Counted from the first letter of the stretch, positions 24,875 to 33,841 are shown. The stretch: 64,000 nt of DNA from Deltaproteobacteria bacterium (GCA_016792625.1 JAEUKK010000176.1:62001-126000), one strand, 5' to 3'. A program made the numbers and translations. The notes: a model not told the origin generated them from the letters alone.

Positions 24875-25588
24875 TCAGGGCAGGTCGAAGCGCAGCAGCT
24901 CAAGCCCCTCCGCTCCGGCGGTGAGCGTCCAGGCGCCGGCCTCCTCGATCTTGACCCCATCGCCGGCCACGAGCGGCTGCGGCGCCGCGCCGCCCTCCAA
25001 CGCGCCGCTGCCCCGCATCACGTGCAGGTAGCTGCGCCGGCCCACGGTGTTCGGTGCGGTCAGGGCCCCCCCGCTGTGGAGCAGGGCGCCGTAGAGGCGC
25101 GCGTCTTGGCCGATCACCAAGCTGCCCTCGGCGCCATCGGGGCTGAGCAGCAGCCGCCACTGGCCGGGGCGCGCGTCGAGGGGGAGGGCGGCTTGGGCGT
25201 AGCGGGGGGCGGTGCCCCGCACAGCCGGCTGGATCCAGATCTGCAGGAAGTGCACCTCGGCGTCTTTTTGGTGGTTGAACTCGCTGTGGCGCACGCCCGT
25301 GCCCGCCGACATGAGCTGGACCTCACCCGGGCGGATCTCGGACCCATTGCCCATACTGTCGCGGTGGGCCAGCACGCCGTCGAGCACGACGGAGATGATC
25401 TCCATGTCGGCGTGGCCGTGGGTGGCGAAGCCGGCGCCGGGGCGCACCCGGTCCTCGTTGATCACCCGCAGGGGGCCAAAGCCCATCTGCGCGGGGTCGT
25501 GGTAGCCGGCGAAGGAGAAGGTGTGGGCGGAGCGCAGCCAGCCGTGGTCGGCGTGGCCGCGGTCGGCGGCAGATCGGAGCGTGGGCAT
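24875..25588 (-). CDS. Pirin family protein (YhaK/quercetinase type)
   Basis: 237 residues from ATG 25588; the open frame runs upstream, but GAGGTGCTC before this ATG and the domain start favour it. A bicupin with the pirin motifs: HTFSFAGYHDP near the N-terminus, metal ligands in THGHADMEI (H-x-H) and VRHSEFNH, and the closing glutamate/histidine region. Relatives bind iron and show quercetin dioxygenase activity or act as redox-responsive cofactors. It is divergent from the carotenoid desaturase gene, with about 300 bases between, so both promoters lie there. Confidence 0.9.
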   Translation of the reverse strand: MPTLRSAADRGHADHGWLRSAHTFSFAGYHDPAQMGFGPLRVINEDRVRPGAGFATHGHADMEIISVVLDGVLAHRDSMGNGSEIRPGEVQLMSAGTGVRHSEFNHQKDAEVHFLQIWIQPAVRGTAPRYAQAALPLDARPGQWRLLLSPDGAEGSLVIGQDARLYGALLHSGGALTAPNTVGRRSYLHVMRGSGALEGGAAPQPLVAGDGVKIEEAGAWTLTAGAEGLELLRFDLP

Positions 25589-25709
25589 GAGCACCTCGGG
25601 TTGGAGGTGGTCTTTTGCCACGGCCGCGGCCGGTGACCACCGCGACAATACGAACCGATTGAGTCGTCGAGTTCATCAATCGATGGGCTGGCCCTGGGTA
25701 TGAACGAAC

Positions 25710-25718
25710 TTTGTACAC
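25710..25718. promoter_or_regulatory. TTTGTACAC element, possible CarH-type site
   Basis: The hexamer TGTACA (25712-25717) fits the core TnTACA reported for CarH operators, and it lies 171 bases upstream of the CrtI-type gene. Only one clear copy is visible, whereas known CarH operators have tandem 11-bp repeats, so this is weak. Nearby, CGAACCGATTGAG (from 25652) and CGAACCGTTGAG (from 25732) form an imperfect direct repeat about 80 bases apart. Confidence 0.3.
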
Positions 25719-25888
25719 GGCTTCGTTGGGTCGAACCGTTGAGAATGTGCTCCGGCATGGCGTAGCTGTTGGCTGTGCGGCAGATCAGGGCCCCGGTCCT
25801 CCCCAAAGCTTCTGCACCGGAATAGCGGGTTTGCACAAGCTCGCTGGGTGCCCCTGGCGAGCGGGCGATGCCGCCCGCGGAGGTCAGC

Positions 25889-27592
25889 ATGGTGCGCAGG
25901 GTGAGCGGGGCGGCGAAGGCGCAGGGGGGCGCGGCGCGCGCGGGCCGAGCCCGCGCGGTCGTGATCGGCGCGGGTTTTGGCGGGCTCAGCATGGCCATCC
26001 GCCTGCAGAGCCTCGGTTTTGACACCACCGTGGTCGAGGCCCTCGATCAGGCTGGGGGCCGCGCCTATGTCCGCCGGGTCGACGGCTACACCTTCGACAT
26101 GGGGCCCACGGTCATCACCGTGCCCCACTTCATCGAAGAGCTCTTCGCCCTGCAGCGCGACGCGCCCGCCCTCGACGCACCCGACTTCCCCGCGGCGACC
26201 TTGGCCGATGACGCCCGCGTGCGCGCGGGGCTGACCAGCGGCCCCGCGACGGCGCCCTACTGCACGATCCGGCCGATCTTGCCCTTCTACCGCATCTATT
26301 TCGATGACGGCACCTGGTTCGACTACGACGGCGACCCCGAGAGCACCCGCCGCCAGATCGCCGCCATCTCGCCCGACGACCTCGCTGGCTACGAGCGCTT
26401 CCACCGCGACGCCGAGGCCATCTTCCGGCGGGGCTTCCTCGAGCTGGGCTACACCTGTTTTGAAGACGTGCCGAGCATGTTGGCGGTGGCCGCCGACCTC
26501 TTCGCGCTCGACTCGGTGCGCACGCTGTTCTCGTTCACCAGCCGCTACTTCCAGTCCGACAAGCTGCGCCAAGTCTTCTCTTTTGAGACCCTGCTGGTGG
26601 GCGGCAACCCCCTGCGGGTCCCGGCCATCTACGCGATGATCCACTTCGTCGAGAAGGTCTGGGGCATCCACTATGTGATGGGCGGCACGGGCCAGCTGGT
26701 CGCCGGCTTCGTCCAGAAGTTCAAAGACCTCGGCGGCACCTTGCTGCTCAAGGCCCCGGTGGCCGAGATCCTGGTCACCGACGGCGCAGGCCAGACGCCC
26801 CGCACCCGGCTCGGCCGCCGGCACGCCCGCGGCGTGCGCCTGGCCGATGGGCGCCTGCTCGCCGCCGAGCTGGTGGTCAGCAACGCCGACTACGCGACCA
26901 CCTACGGCAAGCTCATCGCGCCCGAGCACCGCTTCTGGAACAGCGACCTGCGCATCCAAGCCCTGCGCTACAGCATGTCCTTGGTCGTGATCTACTTCGG
27001 GTTCACAGATGACCCGACCCGCCCCCTCGACCTGCGCCACCACAACATCATCCTCGGGCCGCGCTACGAGGGGCTGTTGACCGAGATCTTCGAGAAGCTG
27101 AGCTTGGCCGACGACTTCAGCCAGTACCTGCACATCCCCACCTTGACCGACCCGAGCATGGCACCCCCGGGCCACCACGCGGCCTACACGCTGATCCCCG
27201 TACCCCACAACGGCAGCGGGCTCGACTGGTCGGTGATCGGCGAGGCCTTCGTCGACAAGGTCCTGCGCTTCCTCGATGCGCGCGGCTACATCCCCGGCTT
27301 GATGGATCGCATCACCACCCGCAGCTTCATTACGCCCGACTACTTCGAGGGCCACCTGCAGAGCTGGCTGGGCAACGCTTTTGGGGTCGAGCCGGTGCTC
27401 ACCCAGTCGGCCTTCTTCCGGCCCCACAACCGGTCCGAAGACATCGCCGGGCTCTATCTGGTGGGCGCCAGCGCCCAGCCGGGCGCGGGCACCCCCTCGG
27501 TCATGATGTCGGCCAAGATGACCGCCCGCCTCGTGGCCGAGGACTACGCCGCGCAGATCGCCGCCCAGACCACCGACCCTCGCCCTCAGTAG
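25889..27592 (+). CDS. Carotenoid/phytoene desaturase family FAD oxidoreductase
   Basis: 567 residues from ATG 25889, chosen because GCGGAGGT lies four bases before it; an ATG at 25868 has a weaker site. The FAD fold starts with VVIGAGFGGLSMAIRL and EALDQAGGRAYV, followed by DMGPTVITVPHFIEELF. The C-terminal FAD contact is GLYLVGASAQPGAGTPSVMMSA. These are the signatures of CrtI-type desaturases and isomerases. They remove hydrogens from phytoene or related carotenoids at the membrane, as do CrtN and CrtO relatives. No crtB or crtE is in the window, so the substrate is not certain. It may be a target of the CarH regulator. The 3' end overlaps the next gene by seven bases, tail to tail. Confidence 0.88.
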   Translation: MVRRVSGAAKAQGGAARAGRARAVVIGAGFGGLSMAIRLQSLGFDTTVVEALDQAGGRAYVRRVDGYTFDMGPTVITVPHFIEELFALQRDAPALDAPDFPAATLADDARVRAGLTSGPATAPYCTIRPILPFYRIYFDDGTWFDYDGDPESTRRQIAAISPDDLAGYERFHRDAEAIFRRGFLELGYTCFEDVPSMLAVAADLFALDSVRTLFSFTSRYFQSDKLRQVFSFETLLVGGNPLRVPAIYAMIHFVEKVWGIHYVMGGTGQLVAGFVQKFKDLGGTLLLKAPVAEILVTDGAGQTPRTRLGRRHARGVRLADGRLLAAELVVSNADYATTYGKLIAPEHRFWNSDLRIQALRYSMSLVVIYFGFTDDPTRPLDLRHHNIILGPRYEGLLTEIFEKLSLADDFSQYLHIPTLTDPSMAPPGHHAAYTLIPVPHNGSGLDWSVIGEAFVDKVLRFLDARGYIPGLMDRITTRSFITPDYFEGHLQSWLGNAFGVEPVLTQSAFFRPHNRSEDIAGLYLVGASAQPGAGTPSVMMSAKMTARLVAEDYAAQIAAQTTDPRPQ

Positions 27593-29217
27593 CCATAGCC
27601 CCAGAGCAGCGAGACCCCGCCGCTGGCGTCCCGCAGCAGCAGCTCGCCGGCGCCGTCGCCGTTCAGGTCGCCGCCCAGCCGCGCGTCGGTGCGCTCGGGG
27701 ACGCTGATCTGCACGTCTGCGGTATAGTGGGCGTGGGCCCCCTCGATCGGGCCGAACCAGACCCCCACGGTGCCTACCCCGATGGTGGGCAAAACCACGT
27801 CGGCGCGGCCATCGTTGTCATGGTCGTTGCCGGCGGCCAGCTCGAGCTGCAGGGCAGCTGGCCCCGCCTCTGCGGCGATGACCGAGCCGGCCACGGTGAG
27901 CAGGTCGGTGCCCCGCAGGCCGTGGTTGCCGTGGTAGAGCATGAGCCCGACCGGCGCGCTCTCGCTGGCCCCTCCATCCATGCGCACCCACAGGTCATCG
28001 TAGCCATCGGCGTTGAGGTCACCGGCGGGGCCGAGGGCTTTGCCGAAGCCGATGTCGCGGGAGACGGACAGGATTACGAACGTCTCTCTTGTCCCTGTAG
28101 TGCGGCTCGTGGTAGGTGCCTCAACGTATACTTCACCCCAATCAGGGTTGACCTCGGTCCATCGACCCATCGCTACGTCCGGTTCGCCGTCGGCATTGAT
28201 GTCACCGATGAAGCCTGATCTGTCGGATGGTCTCGCGCCACCTGGCGACATTGAAGTCAACGCGACGTGGTCAAAGGCCTTCGTGTACACCGAAGGGAGG
28301 GATGCGGGGCCAAATAGGAAGTACCCTGTGTAGTCTTCATCCGCGATCCCTATCGGGTGTAGCTCCCTCCCCCATAGGTACGCCGAGTAGTGCACGACCT
28401 CTGGGTTGTTGTGCTCCAGGCGCAGCGAGCGCTCATAGACCATCCCCGTGGGGAAGTCGGTGTACATCGCACGGTAGCCCACCCGCTCATCTTGGCCGGC
28501 GAAGTGGATGTGGCCGTCGGGGCCTTGCATCACCTTGTAGTTGTAGGTCGCGGGCAGGCCGTGGTCGACCACCTCGGGCGCCCCACCGGTCGTGGCGTCG
28601 ATCGACATCAGCAGGTGGGCGGCGGACTCGGGGTGGCTGGCCTCGACCCAGACCCGCGGGCCGGGGCCGCTGGTGGTCGTGCCCACCACCTTCTCGATGG
28701 TCCACCCGCCCTCGGCGCTGACCCGCCAGGCGCGCAACAGGTCTTGTCGGCCGCTGTCGGGGGTGCAGGCGGCGGTCGGGCCCTCGCAAGCGTTGACCAC
28801 GCCGTCGCTGCAGACCTCAGGCGCCCCGGGGTAGACCCGCGTGTCGCCGTCCTCGCAGTCGCCGCCGGCGGCGGCCCGGGGCTCGGCGCAGCTGACCGCG
28901 ACCGTCGACCCGAAGCCGTCGCCGTCGAGGTCGACGAAGCCATAGTCGGCCAGGGCCTGCTCGCCCTCTTCATCGACCCGGCCGTCGCAGTCGTTGTCGA
29001 GGCGGTCGCAGTCGGGCGTGCCTTCGCAGGGCGCCTCGGCCGGCGGCGCGGTGTCGAGCGCCGGCCCGCCGCTGTCGATGGGGGCGGCGGTGTCGGCTTG
29101 TGCCGCTGCCTCGTCGGCCTTGAGCGTGGGGAAGGCCCACGGCGTGATGAGGCAGCCCTCGAGGCTCAGCGTCAGCAGGGCGAGCCCCCCGCCCACCGGT
29201 CCGCACCGCACGCGCAT
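27586..29217 (-). CDS. Lipoprotein with one MopE unit and FG-GAP repeats
   Basis: 543 residues. The lipobox is LEGC. A Thr/Ala/Pro linker with repeated DTA motifs leads to one MopE-like unit (DCDRLDNDCDGRVDEEG, then DLDGDGFG and DCEDGDTRVYPGAPEVC). The rest is a beta-propeller of FG-GAP-type units with calcium loops: GDINADGEPDVAMG, GDLNADGYDDLWVR, DHDNDGRADVVLP and GDLNGDGAGELLLR. It is probably a surface-anchored calcium-binding protein. The stretch 28040-28400 is clearly less GC-rich than the rest of the gene and uses unusual codons, which suggests that part was replaced by recombination. It is convergent with the CrtI-type gene. Confidence 0.82.
   Translation of the reverse strand: MRVRCGPVGGGLALLTLSLEGCLITPWAFPTLKADEAAAQADTAAPIDSGGPALDTAPPAEAPCEGTPDCDRLDNDCDGRVDEEGEQALADYGFVDLDGDGFGSTVAVSCAEPRAAAGGDCEDGDTRVYPGAPEVCSDGVVNACEGPTAACTPDSGRQDLLRAWRVSAEGGWTIEKVVGTTTSGPGPRVWVEASHPESAAHLLMSIDATTGGAPEVVDHGLPATYNYKVMQGPDGHIHFAGQDERVGYRAMYTDFPTGMVYERSLRLEHNNPEVVHYSAYLWGRELHPIGIADEDYTGYFLFGPASLPSVYTKAFDHVALTSMSPGGARPSDRSGFIGDINADGEPDVAMGRWTEVNPDWGEVYVEAPTTSRTTGTRETFVILSVSRDIGFGKALGPAGDLNADGYDDLWVRMDGGASESAPVGLMLYHGNHGLRGTDLLTVAGSVIAAEAGPAALQLELAAGNDHDNDGRADVVLPTIGVGTVGVWFGPIEGAHAHYTADVQISVPERTDARLGGDLNGDGAGELLLRDASGGVSLLWGYGY
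28040..28400. other. Less GC-rich patch inside the FG-GAP lipoprotein gene
   Basis: About 360 bases with frequent AT-rich codons (for example ACGTATACTTC and GGCCAAATAGGAAG on the plus strand) in a gene otherwise of neighbour-like composition. The frame stays open through it and protein strands continue, so it is in-frame replacement or relaxed codon use, not a pseudogene. Confidence 0.6.
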
Positions 29218-29350
29218 CCGCCACCTCCGCCCGCGGCTTCGGACCGGGGCGGGTCAGGTTGAGGCGCAGCGCGCCGAACCCGGCCGTCGGCCGCGGACCC
29301 CCGCTGATCGCGACGGGGCGCGCTTCAGCGCAGGGGCGGCGAAGGCGCCC

Positions 29351-29941
29351 TCAGGCGGTGGCCAGCGCCTCGGCTGCGTCTTCGTCGTCGGCGTCGATCA
29401 CGGCCTTGGCGAAGGCGAAGGGGAAGCCGAGGCGCGCCAGGGCGGCGAGGTCACGGTCGCGGCGGTCGGCCCGCGCGGTGAGGTCGCGCCGGAAGGGGCC
29501 CAGGCGCTTGCGGCGCGCCGCGGCGACCGCCCGGGCGAGCTCGGGGTCGCTCACCCCCCGCTCGGTGGCCGCGGCGTCGACCGCGGTGACGGCGGCCTCG
29601 GTGTGCTCTGCCGAGAGGCCCTTGCTGCGCATCTTGTGGCGCAGCGCCGGGCGGGCGGTGCCGCGCCGGTCGAGCTGCTCGGCCCAGGCCCGGGCGGCCC
29701 GCTCATCGTTGAGCGCGCCCGACTCGACGAGGTCGGCCAAGACCAGCTCGACGTCGGCCCGCACCTGGGCGAACATCGCGGGCGGGCCCTCTTCGGGCAA
29801 GCGCCGGAGCAGCACCTTGCGCAGCTGGGCCACCGTCGGCCAATACCGCTGCAGGTAGCGCCGCGCCGCCGCCTCAAGCGTGCCCCGGTCAGGTGGAGGG
29901 CGGGGTGGCCGGGCTGCCTCAGGATCGCGCCGGGCCCTCAT
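29351..29941 (-). CDS. recX: Regulatory protein RecX
   Basis: 196 residues from ATG 29941, whose ATGA overlaps the stop of the small histidine kinase gene upstream. RecX features are the helical three-repeat pattern with YLQRYWPTVAQLRKVLLRRL, GALNDERAARAWAEQLDRRG, the conserved LRHKMRSKGL, and the closing ALARLGFPFAFAKAVI. RecX binds RecA filaments and blocks their growth, damping recombination and the SOS response. recA is not nearby. Coupling to a histidine kinase gene is unusual. The acidic C-terminus (DADDEDAAEA) is family-like. Confidence 0.82.
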   Translation of the reverse strand: MRARRDPEAARPPRPPPDRGTLEAAARRYLQRYWPTVAQLRKVLLRRLPEEGPPAMFAQVRADVELVLADLVESGALNDERAARAWAEQLDRRGTARPALRHKMRSKGLSAEHTEAAVTAVDAAATERGVSDPELARAVAAARRKRLGPFRRDLTARADRRDRDLAALARLGFPFAFAKAVIDADDEDAAEALATA

Positions 29942-30600
29942 GGCAGGCGCTCGAGCTGCAGCGCGAAGGTGGTGCCCTGCGGGCCGCTCTCGAGCAGGCT
30001 GAGCGAACCTTCGAGGCGCTGGGCGAGCTCGCGGGCGACGCTGAGGCCGAGGCCGCGCCCCTGCCCGTCGGGCCGGGCGGCGAAGGGCCGGTGGGTGAGG
30101 GCCGGCGGCAGGCCGGGCCCGTCGTCGGCCACGAGCAGGCGCAGGCGGCGGGGGTGGCTGCCGGGAGCGCACCCGAGGCGCAGCGTGCGCGCGCCGGCCT
30201 GCAGCGCGTTCTGCCCGAGGTTGATCAGCACCCGCTGGACGGCCTCGGCCTCAGCCCAGATGCGGAGGGCCCCCTCTGCCGGGCCCTGGTCGATGACCTC
30301 TTGGCCGGGGCCCGCGCGCTGCCGCAGCCAAGCGGCGGCGGCGGAGAGCTGCTCGCCGACGTCAATCCGCGTGAGTTGGAGGGGCTCGCCCTGCGCGAGG
30401 GCGCCGAGCCCGCGCCGCAGGCCCTCGGCCCGGGCCAGCCCCGCCTCGAGGGCGGCGAGCTCGGCGCGCAGGGCCTCGGCCCCCTGGGCTGCGCCCGCCG
30501 CCGCCCGGGCCCGCCGCGCGCGGTGACCCAGCTCGCCGAGCACATGGCCGAGGTCGTGGGCCAAGCCGGCGAGGGCCAGGGCGCCAAAGGCCCCCGCCAA
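29938..30600 (-). CDS. Small soluble histidine kinase
   Basis: About 220 residues if TTG 30600 is the start; the frame is open further upstream but no ATG or GTG fits before it meets the divergent glutaredoxin gene. The H-box is LAHDLGHVLGEL at the very N-terminus. The ATPase part has NLGQNALQAG, DDGPGLP and GQGRGLGLSVAREL. No sensor or membrane segment is present, so input must come from a partner. Alternatively the true start is a GTG at 30690 overlapping the neighbour. The stop overlaps the recX start by four bases. No response regulator is adjacent. Confidence 0.68.
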   Translation of the reverse strand: MAGAFGALALAGLAHDLGHVLGELGHRARRARAAAGAAQGAEALRAELAALEAGLARAEGLRRGLGALAQGEPLQLTRIDVGEQLSAAAAWLRQRAGPGQEVIDQGPAEGALRIWAEAEAVQRVLINLGQNALQAGARTLRLGCAPGSHPRRLRLLVADDGPGLPPALTHRPFAARPDGQGRGLGLSVARELAQRLEGSLSLLESGPQGTTFALQLERLP

Positions 30601-30672
30601 GCCCGCCGCGGTCGCCCCAGCGGGCGGCGCAGTTAGGGCGGCGGCGGACCACCCCCCTGCTTTGGAGCGCCC

Positions 30673-31587
30673 ATGACCTCGCCCACCCACGCCCGCATCG
30701 AGGCCCTCATCGAGGCCCACCCCATCGTCCTCTTCATGAAGGGCACCGCCTCGATGCCCCAGTGCGGCTTCTCGGCCGCCGCGGTCGGCCTGCTGCGCGA
30801 CCTCGGCCAGCCCTTCCATACGGTTGACGTGCTGTCTGACCCCGAGCTGCGCGAGGGCATCAAGGTCTTCTCGCAGTGGCCCACCATCCCCCAGCTCTAT
30901 GTGCGCAAGGAGTTCATCGGCGGCTCGGACATCATGCGGCAGATGGCCGCGAGCGGCGAGCTGCACGCCATTGTCGGCGTTCCCTTCGCCCCGCCGGCCC
31001 CGCCCAAGGTCACCCTGACCCCGGCGATGATCAAGGCCTTCGTCGACGCCGGCCTCGGGCCCGGCGAGCACCCCCGCCTGATGGTCGGGCCGGGCTTTCA
31101 ATACCAGGTGGGCATCGACGGCAAGCGCCCCGACGACTTTGTGGTCGCGTGCGGGGGCCTCGAGCTGCTGGTCGACCGCGACAGCGCCAAGCGGGCCGAC
31201 GGCTTGACCCTCGACTTTCAGCCCGGCGAGGGCGGGGGCATCCTCATCGACAACCCCAACGAGCCCGCCCAGGTCAAGCAGCTCGACGTGGTCGCCCTGG
31301 CCGAGATGCGCCGCGGCGGCCGCGCGCTGCGCCTCATCGACGTGCGCACCCCCGATGAGCACGCCCAGGCCCGCATCGAGGGCGCCGAGCTGCTCGACGC
31401 CAGCCTGCTGAGCGCCCTGATGGCCCTGCCCAAGGACAGCCTGCTCGTCTTCCACTGCCACCACGGCGGCCGCAGCCAGGCCGCGGCCCAGCGCTTCGTG
31501 GCCGAGGGCTTCCGCAAGGTCTACAACGTGCAGGGGGGAATTGACGCCTGGTCGATCCACGTGGACCCCAGCGTGCCCCGCTACTGA
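30673..31587 (+). CDS. Monothiol glutaredoxin / A-type-like / rhodanese fusion
   Basis: 304 residues in three domains. Residues 1-105 are a Grx4-type monothiol glutaredoxin with active site C31-G-F-S and the TIPQLYVRKEFIGGSDI GSH/Fe-S motif. Residues 112-198 follow the fold of A-type Fe-S carriers (IscA/ErpA): PRLMVGPGFQYQVGID, LELLVDRDSAKRADGLTLDF and ILIDNPN, but the three ligand cysteines are missing. Residues 205-304 are a rhodanese with active-site loop C262-HHGGRS and RLIDVRTPDEHAQARIEGA. It would act in Fe-S cluster storage or transfer and persulfide handling in the cytoplasm. The start is the first ATG after a TTTGGAG site. Confidence 0.85.
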   Translation: MTSPTHARIEALIEAHPIVLFMKGTASMPQCGFSAAAVGLLRDLGQPFHTVDVLSDPELREGIKVFSQWPTIPQLYVRKEFIGGSDIMRQMAASGELHAIVGVPFAPPAPPKVTLTPAMIKAFVDAGLGPGEHPRLMVGPGFQYQVGIDGKRPDDFVVACGGLELLVDRDSAKRADGLTLDFQPGEGGGILIDNPNEPAQVKQLDVVALAEMRRGGRALRLIDVRTPDEHAQARIEGAELLDASLLSALMALPKDSLLVFHCHHGGRSQAAAQRFVAEGFRKVYNVQGGIDAWSIHVDPSVPRY

Positions 31588-31722
31588 GCGCCCCGGCCCC
31601 GTGGGCGCGGCGGCCCCGGGCTCGACCCCTGACCCGATGCGGGTGGCGGTGGCGTCGAGGCGCGAGGGCGCGCAGGGCGCTGCGGTGGTCGGCGGCGGCC
31701 ATGGCGCGGCGCGGCGGCGCTG

Positions 31723-31743
31723 GCGCCCGCCCTCGGCGGGCGC
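31723..31743. terminator. Hairpin between the convergent grx-fusion and uvrB genes
   Basis: GCGCCCGCC (31723-31731) pairs perfectly with GGCGGGCGC (31735-31743), loop ctc, two bases beyond the uvrB stop. No T-tract on either side. Confidence 0.5.
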
Positions 31744-31745
31744 GC

Positions 31746-33764
31746 TCACAGCGTGACCCCGTTCTCGACCGCCCAGGTCTGCAGCTGGCGCACCCGGTCG
31801 CGCAGCTCTGCCGCCCGCTCGAACTCGAGCTTCTTGGCGGCCTGCTGCATCTCGCGCTGCAGGCGCTGGATGCTGTTGGCCACGGTGCCCGGGTCGGGGG
31901 TCTCATCACCGGGCAGGGCCCCGATGGTCGGGCGGTCGAGGCGCGCGAGCACCCGCTCGCCGTCGAGCAAGTCGGCCAGCGGGCTCTCGATGGCCCGCTT
32001 GATGGTCTCGGGCGTGATGCCGTGGGCGGTGTTGTAGGCCTCTTGCACCGCCCGCCGGCGGGAGGTCTCTTCGATCGCCGCGGCCATCGAGGGTGTGACG
32101 CTGTCGCCGTAGAGGATGACCCGGCCGTTGACGTTGCGGGCGGCCCGGCCGATGGTCTGGATGAGGCTGGTCGCGTTGCGCAAAAAACCCTCGCGGTCGG
32201 CGTCGAGCACAGCGACCAGGGCGACCTCGGGGATGTCGAGGCCCTCGCGCAGCAGGTTGATGCCCACCAGGATGTCAATCTCGCCGAGGCGCAGCTGGCG
32301 CACGATCTCGACCCGCTCGAGCGTGTCGATGTCGGCGTGCAGGTAGCGCACCTTCATGCCCAGCTCGCGCAGGTAGTCGCTGAGCTCTTGGGCCATGCGC
32401 TTGGTGAGCACGGTGACCAGCACGCGGTCGCCGGCGGTGATCGCCTCGCGGGCCCGGGCCAGCAGGTCGTCGACCTGGGTGCTCGCCGGGCGCACCTCGA
32501 CCACCGGGTCGAGCAGGCCGGTGGGCCGGATGATCTGCTCGACCACCACGCCGCCCGCCTGCTGCAGCTCGTAGGCGGCGGGGGTCGCGCTCACGTAGAT
32601 GGCCTGACCGACGGTGGCCTCGAACTCGTGCAGCTGCAGGGGGCGGTTGTCGAGCGCGCTGGGCAGCCGGAAGCCGTGGCGAACCAAGACCTCTTTGCGG
32701 GCCCGGTCACCTTTGAACATGCCGCCCACCTGCGGCATGGTGACGTGGCTCTCGTCGACCACCAGCAGCCAGTCGCTGGGGAAGAACTCGATGAGGGTCG
32801 AGGGCGGCAGGCCGGTCTGGCGGCCCGAGAGGTGGCGCGAGTAGTTCTCAATGCCCTTGCAGCGGCCGGTCTGTTCGATCATCTCGATGTCGAAGAGCGT
32901 GCGCTCTTCGAGCCGCTGGGCCTCGAGCAGCCAGCTGCGCTCACGCAGCTCGGTCAGGCGCTCTTGCAGCTCGACCTGGATGCCGCGCACTGCGGCCTCG
33001 AGCTGCTCTTTGGGCGTGACATAGTGCGAGGCGGGGAAGATGGCGATCTGGCGCAGGTCTTCGAGGCGCGTGCCCCGCAAGGCGTCAAAGGTGCAGATGC
33101 GCTCGACCTCGTCGCCGAAGAGCTCGATGCGGACGGCGACCTCGTCTTCATGGGCGGGGAAGACCTCAATGACGTCGCCCCGCGAGCGGAAGGTGCCGCG
33201 GTGGAAGTCGGCCTCGTTGCGCTCGAACAAGATCTCGACCAGCTTGCGCAGGATGTCTTTGCGGTCGATCTGCTGGCCCACCGACAGGCGCAGCAGCATG
33301 TCGTCGTAGGCCTCACGCGAGCCGATGCCGTAGATGCACGACACGCTGGCCACGATGATGACGTCGCGGCGGGTGAGCAAGCTGCGGGTGGCGGCGTGGC
33401 GCAGCTTGTCGATGCGCTCGTTGATCAGCGAGTCTTTTTGGATGTAGGTGTCGGTGGCCGCGACATAGGCCTCGGGCTGGTAGTAGTCGAAGTAGCTGAC
33501 GAAGTACTCGACGGCGTTGTTGGGGAAAAAGCGCCGCAGCTCGCCAAAGAGCTGCGCCGCCAAGATCTTGTTGTGGCAGAGCAGCAGGGTCGGCCGGTTC
33601 ACCGCCGCGACCACGTTGGCGATGGTGAAGGTCTTGCCCGTGCCGGTCGCGCCCAGCAGCACCTGGTGCGGATCACCGCGCTGCAGGCCCTCAACGAGCT
33701 GACGGATGGCCTCGGGTTGGTCACCCGCGGGCGCGTAGGGCTGGTGGAGTTGGAAGCCGCTCAT
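31746..33764 (-). CDS. uvrB: UvrABC system protein B
   Basis: 672 residues, full length for UvrB. Walker A GATGTGKT (about res 39-46), the beta-hairpin YFDYYQPEAYVAATDTYI that locks damaged DNA, DESH in motif II, SRGDVIEVFP, the helicase motifs GINLLREGLDIPEV and QTIGRAARN, and a C-terminal UVR domain (QREMQQAAKKLEFERAAELRD) for UvrC contact are all present. It is the damage-verifying helicase of nucleotide excision repair. No clear Shine-Dalgarno site lies before the ATG, and no standard LexA box was seen in the 77 bases upstream. Confidence 0.98.
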   Translation of the reverse strand: MSGFQLHQPYAPAGDQPEAIRQLVEGLQRGDPHQVLLGATGTGKTFTIANVVAAVNRPTLLLCHNKILAAQLFGELRRFFPNNAVEYFVSYFDYYQPEAYVAATDTYIQKDSLINERIDKLRHAATRSLLTRRDVIIVASVSCIYGIGSREAYDDMLLRLSVGQQIDRKDILRKLVEILFERNEADFHRGTFRSRGDVIEVFPAHEDEVAVRIELFGDEVERICTFDALRGTRLEDLRQIAIFPASHYVTPKEQLEAAVRGIQVELQERLTELRERSWLLEAQRLEERTLFDIEMIEQTGRCKGIENYSRHLSGRQTGLPPSTLIEFFPSDWLLVVDESHVTMPQVGGMFKGDRARKEVLVRHGFRLPSALDNRPLQLHEFEATVGQAIYVSATPAAYELQQAGGVVVEQIIRPTGLLDPVVEVRPASTQVDDLLARAREAITAGDRVLVTVLTKRMAQELSDYLRELGMKVRYLHADIDTLERVEIVRQLRLGEIDILVGINLLREGLDIPEVALVAVLDADREGFLRNATSLIQTIGRAARNVNGRVILYGDSVTPSMAAAIEETSRRRAVQEAYNTAHGITPETIKRAIESPLADLLDGERVLARLDRPTIGALPGDETPDPGTVANSIQRLQREMQQAAKKLEFERAAELRDRVRQLQTWAVENGVTL

Positions 33765-33841
33765 GTTTGCAGTCTATCCGTCGGCGCGCCCCGCGGAAGG
33801 TCATCTCGTGGATATTTTTCAACGCACCCTCGCGGACTTGT

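Noticed and set aside
33765..33841. LexA/SOS box before uvrB
   Set aside because: No CTGT-N8-ACAG-type or other known SOS palindrome was found in the 77 bases.
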